Below are positions 7,075 through 11,946 of a DNA stretch of 11,946 nucleotides, piece after piece. Origin of the DNA: Solirubrobacteraceae bacterium (lineage in GTDB: Bacteria > Actinomycetota > Thermoleophilia > Solirubrobacterales > Solirubrobacteraceae); contig JASHYF010000199.1 of assembly GCA_030043235.1 (NCBI GenBank), positions 1-11,946 on the forward strand. The letters run 5' to 3'. A program made the translations under genes and the position numbers. A model generated the notes under the pieces. That model was not told the DNA's origin, made no database searches, and worked only from the letters and a program-made list of their open reading frames with translations. The number at the start of each line of letters is the position of its first letter. Position 1 is the first letter of the stretch.

Positions 7075-8466
7075 TCAGCGAGCGAGCTCGGAGCGGACGA
7101 GCTTCAGCTTGCCACCAGCGGTATCGTCGCGCTCCAGCGAGCAGGCGAGCTCGACCCGCACGGGAGTCGAGCCTGCACCGGCTTGGGCCAGCGCCCTGCT
7201 CATCGCCTGGCGCGCGTCCTGCGCCACCCTCCGCGCATCGGCGGACTCGCGGGGCACGAGCCGGATCGTCAGGCCGTCCTGACGTTGGATCACCTGGTAC
7301 TCGCGTGCGCCGCTGAGTCGCGCCAGCGGGCTGCGCAGCGCGAGCGGATGCAGCGTCACGGATCGCCCGCCGTCGCCAACAAGATGCAGGATGTCGTCGC
7401 TGCGGCCCTCGACCGCCGCGACCAGCCGGAAGGGACGGCCACAGGGACACGGCTCGGGCTCGATCCGAACGATGTCCGTGATCTCGTAGCGGATTATCGG
7501 CTGTGTGAACATGAACAGGTTGGTGATCAGCAGCTTGGCGCCGCACTCGCCAGGCTGCACCGGCTGGCCGGCAGCGTCGACCACCTCGACGAGCGTGTGG
7601 TCTTCGGCGAAGTGGATCCCGCGATGCTCGGCGCAACTGGTCCCCCACAGTCCATCCGTGGCACCGTAGAAGTCATACGGCTCCAAGCTCCAGGCCATGC
7701 GCATGCGCTCGCGCATCTCCTCGGTGCACACCTCGCTCGAGGTCGAGACGATCGAGGGCGAGATGCGCAGCCGGCCTTCGAGCTGCTCCAAGGCGAGCAG
7801 TGCGCCTACCGACGGATAGACGTTGATGTAGTCGGGCGGATGGTCATTGAGCGCTGCGACCAGGCGTGGGAGTGGCAGGGTGGCCGCCAGCTGGGTGCGC
7901 CGGTACACACCGACGTCGACGCTCTCCGAAAGCCTGTAGGTCATGTGCAGGGCGCTCGGAGCCCCGATGGCGGTCAGGCGCATGCGGGGCAGGCGCGGCA
8001 CGACGCCCATGCCCTTGAGCAGGCGAAACATGAGCCCGAGCAGCACGGACCACTCGCTCCGGGAGAAGACGAACAATCCCCGTGTCCCGGTACTGCCACC
8101 GGTCGCCATCGCGCGATAGCCGTCCAGCAGGTATTCGTCGCGCTCGAGCGTCTGCAGGTGCCCCTCCAGCAGCGCCAGCGACAGCCGCGGATCGGTCACC
8201 CACTCCTCGAAGCGACCCATCAGCGTCGCCTTGGTCACCGGTGGCAGCTCGCCGAGCGTCACCGGCCGGGACAGATCGACGCCGCGAAAATGCTCGCGGT
8301 AGAACGGCGACCGTGCGACCGCGTGGCGGATCAGCTTCTGCAGCTCTTGGCGCTGATGGGCTTCCAGGCGCTCGCGCGACCATTCCTCGACCCCACGCCC
8401 CCGGCGCTCTGCGCGCAGGCCGCGAGCGGTGTCGGTCAGTCGCTTGATCGTGTCGTCAGCCCGCAT
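7075..8466 (-). CDS. Phenylacetate-CoA ligase-like (PaaK/CapK family) adenylate-forming enzyme
   Basis: 463 residues from the ATG at 8466. Adenylate-forming enzymes join ATP and a carboxylate to give an acyl-AMP, usually then an acyl-CoA. Visible motifs are an N-terminal HAVARSPFYREHF block typical of PaaK/CapK proteins, a phosphate loop TGGSTGTRG (122-130), FYGATDG (266-272, where the usual Glu of YGxTE is Asp271), a CPCGRPF segment (Cys340, Cys342) before VEGRSDDIL, and a C-terminal GGKLKLVRSEL with Lys453 in the catalytic-lysine position. Length fits the family. The carboxylate is unknown; CapK-like members act in polysaccharide or lipid synthesis rather than phenylacetate breakdown, and no paa genes are present. 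The start region is duplicated: an in-frame ATG at 8508 with an identical upstream context would add 14 residues. It lies downstream of the radical SAM gene in the same orientation. Confidence 0.85.
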   Translation of the reverse strand: MRADDTIKRLTDTARGLRAERRGRGVEEWSRERLEAHQRQELQKLIRHAVARSPFYREHFRGVDLSRPVTLGELPPVTKATLMGRFEEWVTDPRLSLALLEGHLQTLERDEYLLDGYRAMATGGSTGTRGLFVFSRSEWSVLLGLMFRLLKGMGVVPRLPRMRLTAIGAPSALHMTYRLSESVDVGVYRRTQLAATLPLPRLVAALNDHPPDYINVYPSVGALLALEQLEGRLRISPSIVSTSSEVCTEEMRERMRMAWSLEPYDFYGATDGLWGTSCAEHRGIHFAEDHTLVEVVDAAGQPVQPGECGAKLLITNLFMFTQPIIRYEITDIVRIEPEPCPCGRPFRLVAAVEGRSDDILHLVGDGGRSVTLHPLALRSPLARLSGAREYQVIQRQDGLTIRLVPRESADARRVAQDARQAMSRALAQAGAGSTPVRVELACSLERDDTAGGKLKLVRSELAR

Positions 8467-8538
8467 GCCACTCGCTGGGCATTGTCCCTCGGGCGGTGCA
8501 GCCCGCATGCCACTCGCTGGGCATTGTCCCTCGGGCGG
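8457..8538 (-). repeat. Perfect 40-bp tandem duplication covering the ligase start region
   Basis: Bases 8457-8496 are repeated identically at 8499-8538, with a 2-base spacer (TG) and a 42-bp period, which is exactly 14 codons. Each copy has a bulged hairpin on the transcribed strand: outer stem GCCCG/CGGGC (8459-8463 with 8490-8494, and +42) and inner stem ATGCC/GGCAT (8465-8469 with 8478-8482, and +42) around an 8-base loop. Each copy contains an in-frame ATG (8466 and 8508) lying partly in the inner stem. The intergenic segment from 8539 to 8590 holds nothing else that I recognise. Confidence 0.9.
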
Positions 8539-8590
8539 CGGCTACGCGAGCCCGGTTGCTGGCGCCCGCGGCGTGATCTTGCTCGCGTGA

Positions 8591-9880
8591 TCAGTCGCCG
8601 GCGGGCACCATCTGGACGAAGTCGCCATAGCGCTCGGGCTCCTCGAGTCGGCACGACCACACCAGGCGGTCGTTCCAGACCGTCATGTCGGGACAGCCGT
8701 CGCACATGTTCTGCGCTCCGTCCCGGTCGATGTCGGCGGGCTGGATGATCATCACCGACTGGAAGTGCAGCTTCTCGAGCAGGCGCGACGGCCGGCGTGC
8801 GCCGGCGGCGAGCCATCGCGCTCCCACCTCGCGGAGGTTGCGGTCGAGCGTACAGAGCAGCAGCATCGCGCGACCGTGACCCAACGTGCGAGGAGCCGCG
8901 TAAGCGAGGTAGCGGCCGCTCGTCAGGTGGTGGAAGGTCTGTGCCAGCTCCATGGAGCGCGGGCCCACGTATCCGTAGATCTGCTCTCGCGTGCCCAACC
9001 GGCCCGCCAGCAGCCACTTGAAGGTGTCGAGCTGCTCGGTCCCGTTGAGATACGCGGCCGGGGCGAAGTCGGGGAATTGCTTTCGGATCTCCGCGACGAT
9101 GTCCGTCGACTGGATCTCGTGCGGCGTCTGTTCGTGCGTCGCGTAGGGGACCGCTGAGAAGTCGACTGGCTTACCCTGGACGTAGTAGTCGAACTCGCCG
9201 CCGACCACGCCGGCGCGGAAGGCTATGAACACGATCGTGTTGACGATCTCGATGTTGCGCTGAGCCCAGGCGACGAGGTCGGGAACGTACCGGAGCGTGT
9301 CCTCGTAGACCGTGGCGTTGAACGAGCAGCCGATCCCTCCGGCGGCGGCCACCATCTCGGCGTAGCGCTCGCGCAGCTCGCACAGCTCGATCTCGTTTGA
9401 GTTCTTCCACCCGGGGCGTCCCTGCTTGGAGTCGATGTGGAACGTGAAGCCGGCGACCCCTGCGTCCTTGAGTTCGGCGAGAAGCTCCTCGGTGAGCGCG
9501 AGCCCGTTGGTGTTCACGATCGGCTTCACGCCGTCGCCGGCGACCATGCGCACGATCTCGGCTATCTGCGGATGCACGAGGGGGTCTCCGCCCGCTATCG
9601 ACACGCCGTCGACGGTGCGAAAGCGGTGGAACACGTCGAGGTCGTGGCGAACCTCCTCGAGCGTCTTGTGCCCCCGTGGGTCGTTTTCGCGGTAGCAGCC
9701 CAAGCACGCGAGGTTGCACTTCTTGGTCGGCTCGAGCCACGCGATCGCATTGTCAGTCGCCGACCACGGCAGCCGGTAGAGATCCCGATGGTCGAGCGCG
9801 CGCGCGGGGCTCGCGGCGACTGCGGTTCGCAGCATCGGCGACACCTGCAGTAGGCAATTAACCCAAGCCTTCCCGTACAT
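8591..9880 (-). CDS. Radical SAM protein with C-terminal cysteine motif, substrate unknown
   Basis: 429 residues. The radical SAM signature is TKKCNLACLGCYREN (Cys55, Cys59, Cys62, CX3CX2C), which binds the [4Fe-4S] cluster that cleaves S-adenosylmethionine. The SAM-binding GGDP motif follows at 97-100, and a beta-strand VNTNGLALT comes later. Near the C-terminus, MCDGCPD and a later WSCRLEE (Cys393, Cys396, Cys410; CX2CX13C) suggest a SPASM-like auxiliary cluster, but with few ligands. A preceding LHFQSVMIIQPADID block faintly recalls membrane-lipid radical SAM enzymes such as the tetraether synthases; that is only an impression. ATG at 9880 is six bases after a TAGTTT -10-like box and would be leaderless. 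ATG at 9835, with AGGTG six bases upstream, is a real alternative that loses 15 residues. It is first in a probable two-gene unit with the ligase. Confidence 0.85.
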   Translation of the reverse strand: MYGKAWVNCLLQVSPMLRTAVAASPARALDHRDLYRLPWSATDNAIAWLEPTKKCNLACLGCYRENDPRGHKTLEEVRHDLDVFHRFRTVDGVSIAGGDPLVHPQIAEIVRMVAGDGVKPIVNTNGLALTEELLAELKDAGVAGFTFHIDSKQGRPGWKNSNEIELCELRERYAEMVAAAGGIGCSFNATVYEDTLRYVPDLVAWAQRNIEIVNTIVFIAFRAGVVGGEFDYYVQGKPVDFSAVPYATHEQTPHEIQSTDIVAEIRKQFPDFAPAAYLNGTEQLDTFKWLLAGRLGTREQIYGYVGPRSMELAQTFHHLTSGRYLAYAAPRTLGHGRAMLLLCTLDRNLREVGARWLAAGARRPSRLLEKLHFQSVMIIQPADIDRDGAQNMCDGCPDMTVWNDRLVWSCRLEEPERYGDFVQMVPAGD

Positions 9881-9886
9881 CAGGTG

Positions 9887-9913
9887 AAACTACTGCTCAC
9901 CTCTGCGTAGTTT
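9887..9913. promoter_or_regulatory. Inverted repeat in the divergent promoter region, candidate operator and -10 box
   Basis: AAACTAC (9887-9893) and GTAGTTT (9907-9913) are a perfect inverted pair with a 13-base gap, so the centres are 20 bases apart, about two helical turns. The left half read on the minus strand is TAGTTT, ending six bases before the radical SAM ATG, the spacing of a leaderless -10 box. A second nested pair, GGTGA (9883-9887) and TCACC (9897-9901), overlaps it. A dimeric repressor bound here would cover the radical SAM promoter. Confidence 0.45.
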
Positions 9914-9979
9914 GCCTCACACCCCTCGATGGCGCACCTGAAAGGGGCCGAGGCGCTGTGAGCCCACTGTTGACTCGGT

Positions 9980-9985
9980 TACAGT
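9980..9985 (+). promoter_or_regulatory. Candidate -10 box (TACAGT) giving a leaderless acyl-CoA dehydrogenase mRNA
   Basis: TACAGT ends six bases before the ATG at 9992, so transcription would be expected to start at or next to the A of the start codon. No Shine-Dalgarno is present upstream, which agrees with leaderless translation. Confidence 0.5.
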
Positions 9986-9991
9986 GCGCGC

Positions 9992-11632
9992 ATGGACTTC
10001 GAGCCGCGCGCCGAGTTGGAGCACTGGCAGGAGGCTCGAGCGGGGAACTTCTACAGCGCCACGCCGAACCTCGCGCGGGCGCTGCGCGCCCGGCTCGGCG
10101 AGGACGGGCTGCGCGCGCTCGAGCCGAGGCTGCAGGCGTTCGGTGAGACCGTCGCGACGGTGGTCGAGCCGTCTGTCCGGGCGCTCGAGCTCCGTCCCCC
10201 GTCGCTGGCGCCCGCGGACGCGCTGGGGCGCGAATCCCAGCGCGTCGCGTTCGACCCCGAATACGCGCGGGCGGGCCGGGCCATCTGGGCTTCCGGCGTC
10301 GTCGCTGCGCCAGCGTTCGAGCAGGCGGCCCTGCTTTACCTGCTCGCACACGCAGGGGAGGGAGGCCACACCTGTCCCGCTGTTTGCACCGCGGGGCTGA
10401 TCCGGGCCCTGCGCCAGCACGGCTCGCCGGAGCTGAAGGAGCGGTTTCTTGCGCCGCTGCTCGATCGCGACTACGACCGCTGCCAGCGCGGAGCGCAATT
10501 CCTGACGGAGGTGCAGGGTGGGTCCGACGTCGGCGCCAACCGCGTCGAAGCGGTTCCCGAGGGCGATGCCTGGCGAATCTCGGGCGAGAAGTGGTTCTGC
10601 TCGGTCGCGGACGCCGACCAGTTCCTGCTCACCGCGCGTCCACGTGGCGCGCCGCCGGGCACGCGCGGAATCGGCTGCTTCCTCGTTCCACGCTGCCTGC
10701 CGGACGGGAGCACGAACGGGTTCCGGCTTCGCCGCTTGAAGGACAAGCTGGGCACCCGAGCGCTCGCAACGGGCGAGATCGAGTTCACAGGCGCAATCGG
10801 GCACGCGGTCGGCGCACCCGAGGATGGCTTTCGCATCGCCGCCAGCTGCGTCCTTGACACCTCGCGCTGGCTGAACGCGCTCGGGTCGGCGGCGCTGATG
10901 CGCCGCGCCTACCTCGAGGCCGCCAGCTTTTCCTGCTTCCGCACGGCGTTCGGCCGCCGGATCGCCGACTACCCGCTCGTGCGCGAGAACCTCGCGGTGA
11001 TGAAGGTGGAGGAGCAGGCAGCTCTCGCGTCCAGCATCGAGCTGACCGCTCTGGTCGAGGACATCGACTCCGGTCAGGCCGGCAGGGATGGGGTCGTCTG
11101 GCACCGGATCCTCGTCAACGCGAACAAGTTCGTCACCTCGCTTGCCGCGACCCACTGTGTTCGCCGGGGTATCGAGGCGCTCGGCGGGAACGGCACGATC
11201 GAGGACTTCTCGCCGCTGCCGCGCCTCTACCGCGACGCGATCGTGTTCGAGAGCTGGGAGGGGACACACAACGTCCTCTGCGACCAGGTTCTGCGGGACC
11301 TCGTTCGGCTGGACGCGCTGGACCTCGTGCTCGAGCGCGTCCGTGGCTGTCTGCCCGCGGGAGGCGCCGGCGCGGCCACGGTCGCCGAGGCGCTCGACGA
11401 CCTCGCGCCGCGGCTGCAGCGCTCGCTCGCGGAGGGCTCGCTCCACTTTCGCCGGCAACTGGACCTGCTCGTTCGTGCACTGCAGGCGGGATGCCTCCTC
11501 GCCCACGGGGAGACGCCCGCGGCGGCGCTGCACGTCCGCCGCCACCTGATCCCCGGCTATGACCCTGAGGCCGACCAGAGCTACACGAGCCTGGTTGACG
11601 AAGTACTCGCCCCCGACCTCCCACCAGGATGA
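9992..11632 (+). CDS. AidB-like acyl-CoA dehydrogenase
   Basis: 546 residues, about the size of E. coli AidB (longer than classical acyl-CoA dehydrogenases, near 380). Acyl-CoA dehydrogenases are FAD enzymes that introduce an alpha-beta double bond; AidB itself is linked to alkylation protection, with a weak dehydrogenase activity. The middle beta-domain has QFLTEVQGGSDVGAN (about 169-182), the flavin-contact motif, and SGEKWFCSVADADQF (from 197). The C-terminal helical domain has RTAFGRRIADYPLVRENLA, an EALGGNGTIED loop and a DAIVFESWEGTHNV segment in which Glu423 matches the position of the catalytic base in AidB-type proteins. A further AidB-like helical C-terminal extension follows. It is divergent from the radical SAM gene. 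The acyl substrate is unknown. Confidence 0.93.
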   Translation: MDFEPRAELEHWQEARAGNFYSATPNLARALRARLGEDGLRALEPRLQAFGETVATVVEPSVRALELRPPSLAPADALGRESQRVAFDPEYARAGRAIWASGVVAAPAFEQAALLYLLAHAGEGGHTCPAVCTAGLIRALRQHGSPELKERFLAPLLDRDYDRCQRGAQFLTEVQGGSDVGANRVEAVPEGDAWRISGEKWFCSVADADQFLLTARPRGAPPGTRGIGCFLVPRCLPDGSTNGFRLRRLKDKLGTRALATGEIEFTGAIGHAVGAPEDGFRIAASCVLDTSRWLNALGSAALMRRAYLEAASFSCFRTAFGRRIADYPLVRENLAVMKVEEQAALASSIELTALVEDIDSGQAGRDGVVWHRILVNANKFVTSLAATHCVRRGIEALGGNGTIEDFSPLPRLYRDAIVFESWEGTHNVLCDQVLRDLVRLDALDLVLERVRGCLPAGGAGAATVAEALDDLAPRLQRSLAEGSLHFRRQLDLLVRALQAGCLLAHGETPAAALHVRRHLIPGYDPEADQSYTSLVDEVLAPDLPPG

Positions 11633-11792
11633 CGCCCCATGCGCTTGCGTCTGGCCGCGACCGCTCGCGCAGCCCTCGACCGCTGAGCTCCGCACAGACG
11701 GGCGCGCACGACTACTGCCGTGTGTCCGGTGGACGGTCGAAACTAAACTAAAGCTGGTTGCGGCTCAATCTCGGTCACGCTCTACTTGTGGC

Positions 11793-11946
11793 ATGAGCAC
11801 CTTCGATCCGGACGGTGAGATGGCCCGGCCACGGGTCGGGATCGTGCTCGCCGATGTGGACGGCACGCTTGTGACCCAAGACAAGGTGCTGACTGACCGC
11901 GCAGTGGCGGCCGTGAGTCGCCTACGCGATCAAGGCATCGCGTTCG
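11793..11946 (+). CDS. HAD-superfamily hydrolase (Cof-type), N-terminal fragment
   Basis: A coding region running off the right edge; 51 codons are visible. After a short leader the sequence reads VLADVDGTLVTQDK, the HAD motif I with the nucleophile and acid-base aspartates in DVDGT. It is followed by VLTDRAVAAVSRLRDQGI, the usual helix of the Cof/IIB phosphatase group that handles sugar phosphates and other small phosphorylated metabolites. ATG at 11793 is used here; ATG at 11820, nine codons on and directly after GGTGAG, is possible. The 160 bases before it (11633-11792) hold no convincing gene or promoter. The substrate cannot be told from this fragment. Confidence 0.85.
   Translation, partial: MSTFDPDGEMARPRVGIVLADVDGTLVTQDKVLTDRAVAAVSRLRDQGIAF

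Noticed and set aside
7183..8748. Plus-strand open frame of 521 codons opposite the ligase
   Set aside because: Low-complexity Gln/Arg/His-rich translation, no motif; a shadow of the ligase frame.
9929..9961. 10-codon ATG frame upstream of the acyl-CoA dehydrogenase
   Set aside because: It would need a start upstream of the likely leaderless promoter, and no ribosome site precedes it.
9970..9975. TTGACT as a -35 box for the acyl-CoA dehydrogenase
   Set aside because: Only 4 bases separate it from the TACAGT box, far too short for a -35/-10 pair.
9917..11695. Antisense open frame of 592 codons, longer than the gene opposite it
   Set aside because: It shadows the AidB-like gene, is rich in Arg, Glu, Gln and Ala without motifs, and the plus-strand frame has clear catalytic signatures. 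High GC content creates such frames.
11629..11751. 40-codon frame starting in an ATGA overlap after the acyl-CoA dehydrogenase
   Set aside because: No ribosome site and Ser/Arg-rich composition without features.

Overview
The window is GC-rich and densely packed, with actinobacterial-style gene content: heme A synthase CtaA, an ECF-type vitamin transporter, a YceI-like protein and an AidB-like acyl-CoA dehydrogenase. GTG and TTG starts occur, and several genes lack a clear Shine-Dalgarno but have a TANNNT box just before the start codon. I infer a high-GC actinomycete, possibly of the Thermoleophilia/Solirubrobacter type. That placement is an impression, not a computed assignment. No tRNA, rRNA, CRISPR array or transposase was seen.

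Left part (1-3600, all plus strand): the 3' end of an ECF-type ABC ATPase overlaps by 4 bases a fusion protein that joins an ECF substrate-binding (S) membrane domain to an alpha/alpha-toroid domain of the prenyltransferase/squalene-cyclase repeat type. The toroid is predicted to lie outside the cell. A heme A synthase (CtaA) gene follows with an 8-base overlap if its TTG start is used. A small cysteine-containing protein comes next.

Middle (3728-5796, minus strand): a cytoplasmic YceI-family protein, and upstream of it a membrane histidine-kinase-like protein whose ATP-binding domain looks degenerate. The two are separated by a strong bulged hairpin. No response regulator is visible nearby.

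Right part: a plus-strand CrtC/AttH-like beta-barrel protein (5976-7004) ends in a terminator. It converges on a two-gene minus-strand unit (9880 to 7075) made of a radical SAM protein and then a PaaK/CapK-type adenylate-forming ligase. The ligase start region carries a perfect 40-bp tandem duplication, and each copy can fold into a hairpin that holds an ATG. Divergent from the radical SAM gene is an AidB-like acyl-CoA dehydrogenase. The 111-bp shared region contains an inverted repeat coinciding with one -10-like box. The window ends inside a HAD-superfamily (Cof-type) hydrolase gene.

Functionally the left part is substrate import (possibly a corrinoid) beside respiratory cofactor synthesis. 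The right part looks like a small accessory, perhaps lipid or carboxylic-acid, pathway: radical chemistry, carboxylate activation, acyl-CoA oxidation and possibly lipid or isoprenoid modification. That link is inference from adjacency.
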